A model generated the notes under the pieces. That model was not told where the DNA came from. It saw nothing but the letters and a program-made list of their open reading frames with translations, and ran no database searches. Both the position numbers and the translations under genes were made by a program. A DNA stretch of 64,000 nt from Dipetalonema caudispina (lineage: Eukaryota; Nematoda; Chromadorea; Rhabditida; Onchocercidae). The DNA is taken from assembly GCA_013365325.1 (NCBI GenBank), contig JABVXV010000143.1, forward strand, positions 62,001 through 126,000, given 5' to 3'. Each line of letters starts with the position of its first letter. Position 1 is the first letter of the stretch. This document shows, one piece after another, positions 36,801 through 51,800 of the stretch.

Positions 36801-39800
36801 ATTTCTCATTATGCATTCTATTTCTATTTTAGGCACTTGGAAGTACAAATTTTATCGAACAAAACGGACAAATCAGCTTTACCGTGTTATTGAAAGCAAT
36901 TAACTTTGCCATCGAACGACGTTTCTCCGTTCGAATTTATGAATTGGCATTAAATGTTTGTGAAAGTTTGTTAGAAATGCCTGAGACGGAATTACAATCA
37001 TTTTTCATTGATTGTATCAATATAGTACTTAGGTATTTCTCTTTTTCTTTTACATCCCTTTGGTACAGTAATTAATTCATAATCCTATCTTTTTCAGTAT
37101 ATCTTAATTAAAATGAATAGTTTTCATATTTTCTCGCTCTTTAATTAACTGATTAAAAAATATCCTATCTGTAGCCTGTTCTGTTGTAAAAGATATAGCA
37201 ATGATTAGAGAACCGTACATATTATCAGATATGACATTTGAATTGCTATTGTTTATCCTGCTAAAGATGTTTTATGAAATTCGACAAATAATTATCCGGA
37301 AGTTTTTCAGAACCTATTTATGGTTAGGTTGTCCACATGGATGTAATGATGGCTTACGCTCACAGCAGGGTGATTTCCTAAGAGTTAAAGCACGCACCAT
37401 TCTTGCAATCATTTCTCATATCAATCCGGAAATTTTTCGCAATTTATTAATTAGCCATATCGAAGAGTATAATGCGCAAATGTTAATTGATACATTGCAT
37501 TCGGTAACCGGTTTCTGTAGATGTGGCGTAACCGGTTAGCACTTTTTTAGATGTTATTTCAAAAGTATTTAGATTAGCGTAAACAACTTATTTACCTAAG
37601 CAATGAGTACCATAATGTGTAGCATAGGGTTTTTGGTACTATATGCTCCCTGACTTTGCCTTGACGTAAATGACGCAAACAAATACTTGTTTCCTTATAC
37701 CATTATGATTCTTTATTGAAATTACTTGAACGTACAATATCCTGTACTCCTTATTTATTCTAAAATTGATTGCAGAGAAACGATGTAAATTCTGTACCTG
37801 CATATGCCTTTCAAAATTGAATTTCGGTTTTGAAGATTATCAAAATTTCTTAAAATAAATTTTGATTTCATAGTTGTTTTTTTCCTGGAAATAAGTATCG
37901 AATAATTGCACTTCAGACACTTACTTATAGCTGGAATTTATCGTACACGAAGCGGCTCATCACCACGTCGTCGAACTATTGTATCGGAATCCTCCTTACC
38001 ATCATATGAAAATAATTTCAACGAAAGTTTGAAAGGAATTGAGGGAACGGTTATAAAGGTTATACTGAAGCCAGTAGTATCAAAATTGATGAATGCAATG
38101 AACGAACTTTTGCAACCGGAAAATATGGTTAGTTGTTAAGCTTGCAACATGCAAATTGCATGCCTCTACAAAATATTATTTCACAAAAATTGAAATAATT
38201 TTGTTTCCCTCCTGTTTTTATTTTATATTTTATTGCATATTTGAAAAAGCAAACGTTTGCCTCTTTGCGTGGGATTGAAATATTTACAATTGTGCTATTT
38301 TTCTCTAACGATAAATATTGAAATTGTGAGATTACTGTAAGATGAAGCAGGAATCCATCGAATTTCCGGCATATTAACATATTGGATCCTGTAGTATTCT
38401 ATCATTTTCTGGTAAATTTCAGAGTTTGTATCAGGATGTACGCCTGTTTGTATCATTTATTCAAGAACAACATGGTAATTCATTTCGACGTGTAGGCTTA
38501 AGTGCCTTATTAGATGGACGACCATCCGAAAATCAAAATCAATTCCTTGATGTGTAAGTTGTAAAATTTGGTATTAAAATTTGACTTAAAATAAAAATTT
38601 GATATCAAAAATATCACTGATTATCTGAGAGAAAAAAGAAACAATTAATTCTTTTTTAGCGGTACGTCACAGCTGTATTCTTCCCGCCGGACATCCTTAC
38701 TGTGTCCACTCCCTGAAATCTTTCTATCCGAACGAAATGCGAAATTCGCAAGCAACGATGACAACGAGTAATTATTAGTATAATATTATACTACACTTCT
38801 TTAGTGTCCTTCCTACATTTTTTCTTCTCTTCCCCTAACACTGCTTAATTAAAGTAATTGGTCTAATTTTCAAATCATTCCAAAATTCTCATATCCATTT
38901 AATCTTTACTCGTTGAACAAGAGAACTTCTTTAACATTATTACTGACTTGTTCTGGAATGAATTAACATACCAAACTTAAGTTATCCGTATTTAGTCTAT
39001 AAACACTTGTAGTTTTCTGCATAGTTCATAATAAATCGGATTGCCTGAAATTGTTCAGCTGTCCTGGTACACTCGAATAACATGTGAAATACAGTGTTAG
39101 CATCAGACAGATATGATCATAAACCGTAAATTATGTCATTTTTCATTCCATCAATAAATGATTACAATATCGGTTTTAATTTGGCTGGAAACTCCTTTGT
39201 TCATCCATTTATTATTTCTTACTCAGTTTACTCCAAGATAACTCGATAAAGCTTAGTTTACTTTCGGATACCTCACGAGATATACCTGATGTGTTGGAAT
39301 TTGATTCTTCAAAAGTATCAAAAATAATATATGAAATGAATCGTTTTAAACTTCATCTTATTATCACTCTAATGAACATTTATTTCATTTTAAATTAAAT
39401 TTGCTGTCCAATAATTTGTTCATTTCTCAAAATATTTGTTAGGCTTCGGATTCCTGAAAATATAAGAGCAGAAGGACACTGAAGAAGGATGGCATGTTTT
39501 TCAATGTTGTTTAGTTGAGTCATTCTGCGCACACACACACAAACACACACACACACACACGCACATGCACGAACGTGCACACACATACCTATTCGCAAGG
39601 ATAATTAAATTAATTAACAAATTCATATACTTGCATGTTTCATGTACTAAAAAGAAGAAAAAAATTGTTCATGGTAATAATATTTTCATTTTTTCTTTGT
39701 TAATATATTTTTCGTTTTGTTTGAATAGAATGGGTCTTTCGACAGTTTCATTTATATATTTTGTGAAATTTCGGCCATTGAAGTTAAAGAGATTGCTTTC

Positions 39801-42800
39801 CCGTTGTTTTTTTTTTTTTTTTATTATCACTTTTTTGAGTACTTATATTTGAATTTTTCAGTTTCGTGAAATTAATTAAAACTAATTGTATTGCTTGAGT
39901 TGCTTATTTTTTTCACTTATTTTATTTAATACAGCATAGATAGTAATACTAATAATGCTAACTCATACACTAATAGTTTATGTAAGCAATTTATGCAAAT
40001 CAATTTTGTCAATAACAATAATAATTGATAATATTTAATTAAAATTTCAATCCTAAATATTAAAGTTAGAAATGGAAAAAGGATCAAATTTGATAAAAAA
40101 ATGAGCCAGTTTCATTACTTAGTTTAAAATGGAAAAATATTTAACTAGCATTATAAGTGAGCCAATAAGTAACCATGAATTAGTGACAACAAATTATTCA
40201 CCAATTTTTCGCAAGAAATTATCTGAATTTATCGTTTTCTTCATTGAAAATTAATACCTCAAAATATGACACTATTAATTTAGGATGATAATATTAGTGA
40301 TTTAAGATACCACTACAAATAATACTAATGTTGGCAATACAAGAATTAAAAAAGTATTTTTGTCTGAATAGATTTTGTAAATTTTAATTTTCATAATTTT
40401 GAAATTTCATATCTTTAAACATTGAACTGCAAATGCAAGTGTTTCAGTATATTTTGAAAATTGCTTGCTATCCTTCGTAAAAAGTTTCTTGTTTCACCAC
40501 TCATTTCACACTATATTTCACATATAGTTTCATGCAGGTAACTTGCAGAATTTGCATATTAATCTTAATGCATTTTTTAGAATTGAAGTAAAATCGGATA
40601 ATAATAGCGAAGATGAAAGTATACGTTCAAGCATTAGCGGTACAGCAACATTGGTACATACACGTGAATCCGCTTCTCTAAGAAGAGGATTATTTAAAAG
40701 ACGTGAAAAAGTATTTGTTAATTTATTTGCAGATATTATTTAGTTGCAAATTAGAGCCATTTTACTAAACTTGTAATGAATTCTCTACCAATCTACATTA
40801 AGTTAACATTAACTTTTTAATATTTGATAGAGAAAAAAACTAAAAAACATCAGTTAAATTAAATTTAATATATATTACTAATGGAATGCGATATATTTCC
40901 CCACTTTATTTCCACGCTTTTTTTTAAAAGCGAGAACTATAACATATTATTAGTGTTATCATATTAATATTACAATTACACGTCGTACGTGTACCAGTAT
41001 GTGTATAATAAGTTTGCGGATGATATGTAGTTCCACCGTCTTTACTATTTATCACTAAGTTAGAGATAATTGATAGATGATATTGCATCTAATTTTGTAA
41101 AAAAAAAACTCATTACTGATGGGATTTATTAAATTCAAATTTACACTTAAATTAGACAGCAGCAATTTCTACTGTTATCTTATCAAGGTATGCCCTTGTC
41201 TTAGTTACAGGTTTCGAATACCGATGATAGCGATTTGGATTCCTCACCTTCTACTCCAAGAAATGTGCAAACAAGTGATGAAGTAACCAATACAAGTTTA
41301 TCGGCTTCACCTTTACTACCTCTCAACGTTGTAAAGAAGAGAAGTGGCGGCAAGCTTCATTTCGGTAAATGATAATTAAAAAAATTTCTACAAATTTCAC
41401 CCTCATTTAAACATTTCTTTTTTTACCAGGTCTAACTAGACGTCACGTGGTCAAAATTTGAGATAATTTTGATAACATGATGACATAAGTAGCATCACAG
41501 GAAGCACTCCTGAAACCATAAACCGGTGAATAAATTAGTCAGAGGCATTCATATTCTAATTGGATAGAATCAGCAATTTGTAAAAACTAATGTCTTAAGT
41601 TTTTTTTCTCACAAAATATATATCTTAGCTTAGTTCTGCCATCACCAGGAAGTTATATTGGATCTTAGGTCAAAATGATTTTCATAGTTTTTTCAATCAA
41701 TGCATAGTAATAATTTTTTTGTATAATTGAATAATTGTTGACCGGTCTTTCCGCACTCCACTTAGTTTTAAATTAATTCAATTATGAAGAAAAACATTGA
41801 CGACCTCTTCTTCTCCAGCAACCCGAAATGCCTATAATTAATTATTATTAGTTATAATTATTATTAATCATTATTATTGGTGTTATTATTAGTATTACTT
41901 TCTTCATTTAGCTCTGAACTTGTTAAAATCAGTACGGGCTGATAATAATGATGATATTGGTTCAGATGTCGAAATAAATGACGATGACAAAAGTCAGGTG
42001 ATTAAAAGCTTTCAAACTTTATATCAGAATTAAACAGAATATATTGCTCATTTAAATATTCAGCATGTTGTAAATTGTTAATTCCAACAATTCTAATTGA
42101 TTTAATTTAATATAGCTTCACTGAATTTGATGTAGACAATTTTTCACCACTTTTTAAATTACATTTATAACTTTTATATGCAATTGAAATATTATTCATT
42201 TGTTTTGAATGTACATCGAGCATTTTGGCAACTAATGATAATCTAACTAATTACTCAATTAAACAAAGTAGTTTAGATGTTATTCAGCTGTATCCGGGAT
42301 CACTCAAGTTTAAACAATCAAATCTCTTACTGATTAATTATAAATATATCGGAGAAATGTTAACCTTATAAAAAGATACAAAAAAAGTTAGGGAAAAAAT
42401 TATCCCACGCATTGCAATTCATCACCACAGAAAAGTGTCGTATTTTGTCAATAAATTTGTCGAAAAATAATGCTCGAAATAAGAATAAGTTTTAACTAGA
42501 ATTTTAGTTTTTAATTAAAATTAGTTTTCAGTTATAATAGAATTCTCAATCAATATTTCAAGAATTTATTAAAACCTAAAATATATTGCTTACTTGTGAG
42601 ATATAATTTTGCGCCATTTTTCTTCATTTAGCAATTTTTTAAAGTTCTATACTTTCACTGTTTTGCACGCTCAGAATGGAACTTTAACGCACGAAGAACG
42701 TCGTTCGAAGGGTCTAACTGTGCAGAAATCGCCCTCGTCGAAAATTTTCATAGCACATCAAAAGTCTATCGAGTCCGTGGATGACAAACAAGGTTTCAAA

Positions 42801-45800
42801 TTTTTGTCCAACAGTTTACTTTATAGTCTGAAATAAGAAACTTCAAATTTTATTTAAATTGCGGTTGTGATATCGTCTGATACATTTTTTAAAATCTCAG
42901 CTAGAAGAAAGTCCCCTAATTTTTAAATTATAAGAACGAATAGAATTCTTACAAGCCTTTTCCTCGAAGCGGACTAAAGAAAAATTTATTATTTTTCGGA
43001 TTTCTTTGATTCCAGAGCTATTACATCCGAGACGAGCCTCTCTAGCAAATCTAAATCTTCCATCACGCAAATTTGTCAATTTACGCGGTATCCAAGAAGG
43101 TGTACGTCGTTTTTCGTTTTTCCTTGAAACATGCCGTCCGGGAAGCTATCCGGATGCTCCACTTCTAGCTGCATTATTGGATTTGAAATCTCCTGTACTT
43201 GCAAGAGCTTCGCTTCTTCTCGAATGTGCTCTCTTTGTTCATCGATGCAATAAAGGTATGATATTAATATGTAAATTATCTTAAGCTATTAGTGATTAAA
43301 GTATTAAAAGAAAATCTGTAAAATTTAAATTTAGGAGATTGGCCCGAATGGATACGTTCAAATAACGCATGTCAATTAAGTGCTTTCGTTGTTGGAAATA
43401 CTTTTGGAAATCGTGGCACGCCAAGCGCAACACGTCGCATGCACATGATGCAACGTGCTGCTGCACGCTGTTTCTATGATTGGGGATGTCAGGTTTGATG
43501 AACTGTTTTTTGAAAAGTTAACATGTCGTTTTTAAATTTATGTTAGTTAGCCATTTCATTTGAAATTGTAATGCAGGAACTTTTGACTGGGGTTTGATTT
43601 TAATTAACTAGTTTAATTGATGGTGTATTTCAGTTTTTACTGTTTATCATCTTCAAATAATTTAGCTCGGTGAACGAATTTATAAAATTATGGAAACTAA
43701 TGGAGCAATGCTCAATAAAACTCCATCCAAAAAGACTGAGTTAAATCGACGCGAACTTGTCATACATGATAATTTAGAAGATTTCTTCGATGAAGGTTTC
43801 CATTTTTGCAGTTAAACTTAAAGCAATTCTCTATTTCAAATTTCAATTGCTGAAAGTAATGGAAAAAATTGCATATAATCATCATAAGGATTACTCTAGA
43901 AAAATACTCGGGAAGATTTTTTTAAAGAAGAATGAAAAATTGCAGGAATTGTAAATGACGAAAGTGGTGAGTGCTGTCCACCAGCTATTTTATTTCTGGC
44001 GTGTCTTTTACTCAACGAAATCACTGCCTTCTTGAGAGAAACATTTCAGGTTCGAATTTTCCCTTACTGATCATATCAATGATTATAATAAAGAAATGAG
44101 AAAGTGCTCAACATTTTTTATTCCTTTTAATAGTTTGAAATTGATGGAATTGATTTTATTGGAATATTCTATTCAAATTACCATAAATAGTTTTAAATAT
44201 CTTTCCATTGTAACATAGTAAGAATTTCACTTCACTTAAAACTTGATATAATATTTTGCTGAATTTAAGACAATACCACGTTCTCGAGGTAACAAAGGAG
44301 CTAGCGCAGGTACGTCAAATTTTGATAAATTAATGTCAAGTCGGCGTTGGTCTATTCTTTCAAACACGTTCAGCTCACAGCAACAACAGCCAACAGCAAG
44401 CAGCATACAAAGCATTACGGACGTCAATCTATCAATTCATCGTAACATATTTTTTTTATTTCAAATTAAATTCATTAAAATATATAAGATATTTAAAATA
44501 GCTTTAGATTTCCGTGAACTTTTATGCCCGTTACATTTGCTTAATTTTACATTCCTTCTTTGGTTAATTAAATACATTGCTTAGCAACTAATAATTGTTG
44601 CACTGAGAAGTGACAATAGCAAGAAGTAATAGTAGAATCAACAAATTATGTTGGTTGAAATTGCTAACATAATAAGTAACACAATAATTCATTAATTACT
44701 TTAACTATCGTCTATAATTTGTAGAAGGTGATCGTCGAATCAGTTTATCTACAAATGAAGAAAATTCATCCCGAAGTTCACATGAACATACCGAAGAGAT
44801 TGTACAACAAAGTGATAAAAAAGGTTTGCATAATTGCGGTAATAAAATTCCTTAGTAATAAACTATCGCTTAAGGCTAAAATTTGCTGCTTACATAATTT
44901 CAATTGCTTGCTAAACTTTATTGTGAGCATACCTCTGATCTGTGATGACACAAATGATAGAATGTTTGATTGGTTGTCTTATTTTGATAAGCAAACTATT
45001 AGGTAATTTGAATTCAATGGACATAGTCGCCTTTCAACATCGTACAGCACATTGTATAAAATGAAGCAAATTTTCGGTGTAAAAGTGACCCCCCACAGAT
45101 GCGAATGGTGACCGATTGACGCGTTGCACCGATGGTGAACGTCTTATTTCGCTAAGCGATCAACACCTTGCGTGTAAAAAGAGATCATGCTATGAACGAA
45201 AATCCGGGGAAAATTGTCCACAAGTGAGGCGCTCCCATACATTAACTGTTCCAACACATTCAATGGTCATCACTGCAATTGTTTCGAAATCAGGTTTTGA
45301 AAAAAAAAGCTATAAAAATTGTCCCTCTCTTCTCTCTCTCTCTCTCTCTCTCTCTCCTTTCTTTCTCCTTCTTTCTCTCTAAAAACAAATTATTTATGCT
45401 ATCGTTTCGTTTTTCAATTTTGATTTTTAAATTCTTCGGAATGTTCAATTTTTAATTTTGAAAACTAATATGGTGAAAATTTTGTTTGTTTTTGATAAAA
45501 ATGCCAAAAATTGTATCAGTGAGAAGGAATTAATATTAATGATTCAACAGGTTGATAACATGTAACACGTCTTCTGGATAAAATATCTCGTAGAAAATTA
45601 AAACAAGGTGAATTTCAGGTGAATTAATTAATTTTGTTAAACAATGGGATGAAAAAAGATAAAGGATGAAGTTTTAATCATAATGCTGTAGGAGTAATTT
45701 CAGAGAACTGATTATTTTAGATTATAGAACATACTTTTCATCCAAATTTATTTCTCCACCTATTAAAGGATTGGGAAATATTTTTAGAAAAATCAATATT

Positions 45801-48800
45801 GGTCTCTTTTTTAATTCAACTTCATTCAAATAGCACTAATTATGTTATTAGTAGTATTATTACCAGCAATTTAATTTAATTTAATTCAAGTGTAAACATA
45901 ATTTTATTGTGTTTTCTGAGCAAAAACAAAGATAAAATTAATGAAACAAAAAATTTTTCCCGAAATTTGCTTATACTTTGTTGTTTCATAATTTCTGTTT
46001 TTTTTCTTGAAATAGAGCAGATAATTTAATGTTAGATTTTTTTATATATATATTAAGATAAAAGATGTATTTTTTGCATAGAGGGAGAGAGAAAGAGTTT
46101 CATCATTGGGAATTTTTTCATTTTTTTTCTTTTTAGTTTAAGAATTTAAGAACTGATAAAATGCTTCTTTTCTTTTTCTTTTAATTTTTCATCAAAATAT
46201 GTCATGACTTGCTTCTGTGGCTTAACAGGAAGAATTCTCCTGCTTAAATCGTTCCATCTAAGTAATTCTATCGATGAATCCTATTGTTTGATTCTGTCTT
46301 TTCCTAATACTTTTCCTGGAAAACTTAAATTAAATGCAAAAGGAAAAAATACGAAAATGAAATCAGATCAACTCTCAATAGCAATTTACATCGTCCCTTC
46401 ACGGTTTTAACAAATATATTTCAAATCCAGAATTTTTCGGGAATATAAAGGAAAGTAGGATCGAAAAAGTTATAATCGTAACATCTATGCGTATTTTTCT
46501 TTCATCATTTTGTTTTTATGGTTTATTCTGGATGCGTACTTTAAACCAGTCGTGTTTATTTGTTTGCTTTTTTTTGTTTACTTTTTTCATCCTTTAATTT
46601 TTCCTTCCTCTTAAAATAGTTGTTTATGTTACACATTAACGGTTCTTTTTTTTTATTGCTTAATAATTCTTTTCTTTGTTTTTTAGAATCGATTATTTAC
46701 TGTAAATATAATTTTGAAAAGCTTGTTTACCCTGAGTTATGTCATCATAGAGAGGATATTCTCCTTCATTAGTATGAAATGGAAAATGAGCATTTCATTT
46801 TCAACCGTCGATTATCCAACGGTTGATTTGAATTTGCGTAATTGCTACGCTACGTTATGCAAGAAATGCTAATAATAAATATAATTTATGTACTAAAATA
46901 GAAAATTCTGATAGGATGAAAGAATCTTTCAAATTGATTTTATAACTTTCTTATTAATCGAAACTAGTATTTTATAATGCATACAAATAGATGACGATGA
47001 AAATATTTGATAAGAAAATAATATTTGTAAATCTTGCAACTTTTTAACTAAAATTTTTCAATATTACTTTCTCTTTTTTCTCAGCCCGACGATTAGCGCA
47101 GGGTCGTCAACGATTGTTCAAGTATGGTTCATCATCCAATACATCATCGCAACCGCTTGAAACAAATGAGAAAATCCATCGATCTACAAAGTATGAAATA
47201 TCTAAATAGCTATTTAATCTTCAACTGATTCTTTTATATCAATCGTCACAGTATCACCAAACTTCTAATAGAATGATTTGACTCACTTTTTAGTTTGTTA
47301 ATTTTATTACTAAATTACCGATTTTTATTTGCCTTCCAAATGGATAGAAGTTTCTTACTTATACTAAATATTAGTGTAGTGAAATATGAAGAATTTGAAA
47401 GCTATCATTCACCATCAGCTAACTGATTGATATCACCTATTGTAAAATAATTTGATTTATTATTTTCTTGAAAGAAAAGAATCCGTCACTAAATTAATGA
47501 TCTATGAATTATATCAATTCGCTCATTATCCTGTCACGCTTCTAGAAATTGGAATTAATATTTCTTATCAAATACTGGAAATTAGCCATTACATTTGCTT
47601 CTGAACAAAATATAAATTATTTGGTGCATCTCATCATATGGAGTACTTTACGTATTAGTATTCATTAAAATTTAAATATAAATAGCAGTAGCATTGGATA
47701 TTATTGTGGAAATGAATTTTGTGATTTATCGACACTTTTACTTTCATAAAGCATGCAAATTTGCTTTGATTTTATTTTCAATTATATAAATAATTTCGTT
47801 TGAAGAAATCATCATTCGTAATTTTGCTAATATTACCGACTTTGCAGAAATCTAAAATCTCCACGAAATGCACAAATTGACGATGGAAAAGATGGAATTG
47901 GTGAAATAAGTGAGTAATTTATGTTATTTACTTTTAATTGGCTTTTTAAATTGTCTTTTCAAACTTTAGCGAGATGACAACGATATTTCAGTCTATTCCT
48001 TTCACTTGAATTCAGTTTGATTTTTAAAATGGTCCATGTTCCTGAAAAAAGCGAAATTTTTTTATTTCCAAACGATTACCAAACAAATCATTTTGTATGA
48101 CTTTATATTTTTGCTTCTGTCAGTAAACTTTTAAAATTGGGCCTTTCACTATTCATGGGCGATACCGCTTCTCATATCAACAAAATCTGCAGTGATTCTT
48201 ATGATATCACATTTCCAATTATCTTTTGACTTAGGAAGTATGCATTACTTGCGGCACAAGAAAATTATAAGTTTTATTTGGAAATCATTAATTTCATTTA
48301 TTAGATATCAACTTCCTAACACAATTTGGAAGGGAGTATGGATATCTAGAAATCTAAAATGAAATCTGATTCAGTTTAATGTTTTCTCCATTATGTTTAA
48401 ATCATTGCACCGATACTTAATATACTCACCTTTCATATTAATGATTTAATTATTAATTAAGATAATTACAAATTACTACTATGAAAATGATTGTATTAAT
48501 TTTTACCGGGATCAGATTTATTTCAATTCTTTCTCTTAACTTTGTCAGTACGATTTGTCGAATATCCCAAGAATTGATAAAATATGGAGAAAGCAAGTTT
48601 GAAGTTTGTTGATCTTCGAATTATGAACTTAGTGACTGAAGGATATGGAGGAAGTATTGTGGGTAGAAGAAAATTATAGGCCGTTTATTATTCATTTTCT
48701 GAAGTTGATCTTCTAAAATTACCACCAGTTGAATTTTAGCACTACCAACTACTATACTGCCAGCAATTGGAGGAGGATGGATGGAAGGCATACGAGATGG

Positions 48801-51800
48801 TCTAAAACAATCGAATGAAACAGTGATATCACCGGAAAATGGATCAAAGATAAGTATGATAACACCGATGCCGTCATCAACACAGGATAGCATATCGCGA
48901 CCAACCGTAACATGCTATCAGCAATCACAGACAAATTTTGATGAAGACGAAGAACTGATGTTTAGAAATTTTCCTTGGTTAAAGGTTCAGATTTTCATAA
49001 TTTAACTTTCATAACTTTAAACTAAAGTAATTTAATAATGGCAAAATTAGATTCTGTATTGATCAAAAAAGAAATATATCCAATAATGATAATATTGAGG
49101 TCTAAATTCTTTAATAATTCGTACTCATGAATGTAAGGGAAAGACTTCGTATGTCAGAACATGACTATATTTGACGTATAGTTACGTTAGTAGATTATTA
49201 CGTAGTTCTTAACAGAATTAAAATTACAGATGATAATTAAAATGGCAAATTCGTTTAATTTATCATGTAATCACGAACGTTTCTGCCATCCGTGGTGCTT
49301 TGAAAGAGTCTATCGACAATGTTACCGCTTAACAGAAGCACTTCGAAAAGTATATGGTGAAGATTTACCACCTCTTGGACATCTCGATAAGCGTAAAGCG
49401 ATGACCGATGCATGGATTAATCGCCATGAAAATGTGAAAAAAGTGTGGGACTTTTATTGTTGTCGTTCTTTGTTAAAATGAACTTATAGTTTTAAAATCT
49501 ATTCAATTAATTTTGCAGTAATTTGCTTGACATATAGTAAAATATTATAAGGTAAACTTTAGTCTGATTATGATACTATTTAGGAGGATTACTGTACGCT
49601 TCCCTTAATACTTTAACAAATGAGTAGATTGGATTAAATTCGACATTGAACGGAATAGATTTAGTTTGATAGTTACAACAATGCTTTGCATAACATTATC
49701 GTCATTGAAAGAGATTTTCGCCAACAAATTCATCCATTTTTCGACATTACAGGCGACACAACGGCTTTCCGGATTATTCGGAGCTCGTCGAGAAAATGCT
49801 GCTGTCCGGCAAGGTGCAATACTCGATAAGCCACCAATGGCATTGCGAAGTTTACTTATCGAAAAGCTTACCGAAATGGAAGAAAACAGAGAAGGACGAA
49901 TGGGAAAGAACAATTTCCAAGTATTTCTTTCTTTCTTATAAACATACGGTAAAATGTTTGGCTTTAATTAGTTTAAGTTCCTTTAGATACTACTATATTC
50001 CCTATTTTTTATCTTCTCCCTCTTACCTTCCTATCTTTTCTATCCTTTCTTCCCCTTTTCCAAAGAAACTTCAAAATATGACGAAAGCAGAAAGTATGAA
50101 TTTAGTGCAAGGTTTTATTTTAGTACCATAAATTATATTTTTGTTTGTTTCCGATGATTTAACGCTGAAATGTTGTAGGATTCGGACGATCTGATCGAAG
50201 TAAGCCAAGCTCAGAGATATCTACCGCCATCACCTATGCTATCGTATATTTCAACCCAAATGTTATGCATAACTCATGCGCCTTTTTCAACCCTTCTTAA
50301 AAGTTGCCTGGTATTACGCAATGAACATTATCGTGAAACAATGGATATCTGTTGGCATTTACTTATACATCGTGACAAACATATTGTCACTTCAGCTGGT
50401 TCAATTTTCTTTTTGCAATATTTTAAATTAATTAAATATCAAATCAGAACAAAAATTCTTCAATTTTTTAAACAATGGTTTTCTAGCTCTAATTTCAAAT
50501 CCTTGAAATAATAACTTTTAATTTTAAATTTCAAACTTGAAAAAATGTATTATTGCCAAGTAGAATTAAAGCAACATTATTTTGTCTATTTTCAAATGCT
50601 TTAGCATCTCTTTTCATCGTATCATCGGTGCGTAGTCCAGAGGGAACTGTTAATGTGATAAGGAATAGTTTACTAAGTGATGATCCAAACATACGTACGG
50701 AAGGATTACGACGCTTCCATGCTTTATGGCGGAATCGTTTTCATGTTTGGTTGAAAATGGAAGATGGAGCACAGCTCGTTTTTAAAGTTAGTTAAAATTT
50801 TATAATTCCATTTTTTTTTTCGAACTTTTCCAGCTTTTACTATATCTCAATGATATGTTTATTTCAAATTCATTTATAATTCTGGAGACTTTTACAGTTT
50901 CTCACATTATCTTAAATTATACTTCCAGGTCCCACCACCAGGCATTGACTTTACATTACCGTCTCCTCCTGTTGGCCAAAGCCATATATCAATCGTCGAT
51001 CCACCGTGGATGCCTCATACGAAGACTAAAGTTGAAGAGCTATGCCTGAAAGAAGAGGAACAAGCAACGGTAAGTAATGGGTAATCATAATTTTCATTAA
51101 ATCTTTGAAGATAGCTTTCATTTCATTATTAAATGAACCAGATTAATTAATTCCATTTCTCATTTTTGTTAATTTTGAAGAAAAAGGAGAAAACGTTTCT
51201 TATTTTAAATTTAATAAGAAAAAAGAACAAGAGACTTTGAGAGTCAAACAATAATGACGATGACACGGACACGTCGAAAACAAAAACAAGAAATGGTACG
51301 TCGGGCGGCACATGAAGCAAATGAGCGGGAAAGTTCATTACGTCAAAAATTTCCATTTCGTGCTACAGCAATCGTACAACAAGCAGCTTACGAACCAGCT
51401 TTATTTCATCATCAAACACAACAAGCCGTGGCCGATAGTGCTGGAGAAGGCTTGTCTTTGCGTTTCATTTATTGTTCGTTTGAAAAAAAAAAGGAAAATC
51501 AGAAACAGTAAAGTAAAGGACTTCGAAAACTTAAAAATTCGAATAATAAACTATTCAAAAAAAATTCGTCGATTAAATTATACGGATTTCTCAACGAAAA
51601 ATTTCTCATTTATTGCTCCAATTTTGACATTTGCATTAATAAATTTTTGTTAAATTTTTTTTTCTATTTCTCAATTTTCTTAGATCTGATATCTTTCAGA
51701 ATGTGATTTGCATCCAAGTTCTTCACGACAGCAAATGCCAGTTGCACAACCACTTTTTCCATCATCATTACTTTCGGTAGTACCAATGATCATCGAAATG

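Noticed and set aside
37911..37916. TTCAG as acceptor of unc-80 exon 18
   Set aside because: No donor of the needed phase exists in exon 17; the CTTATAG acceptor ending at 37930 restores the frame.
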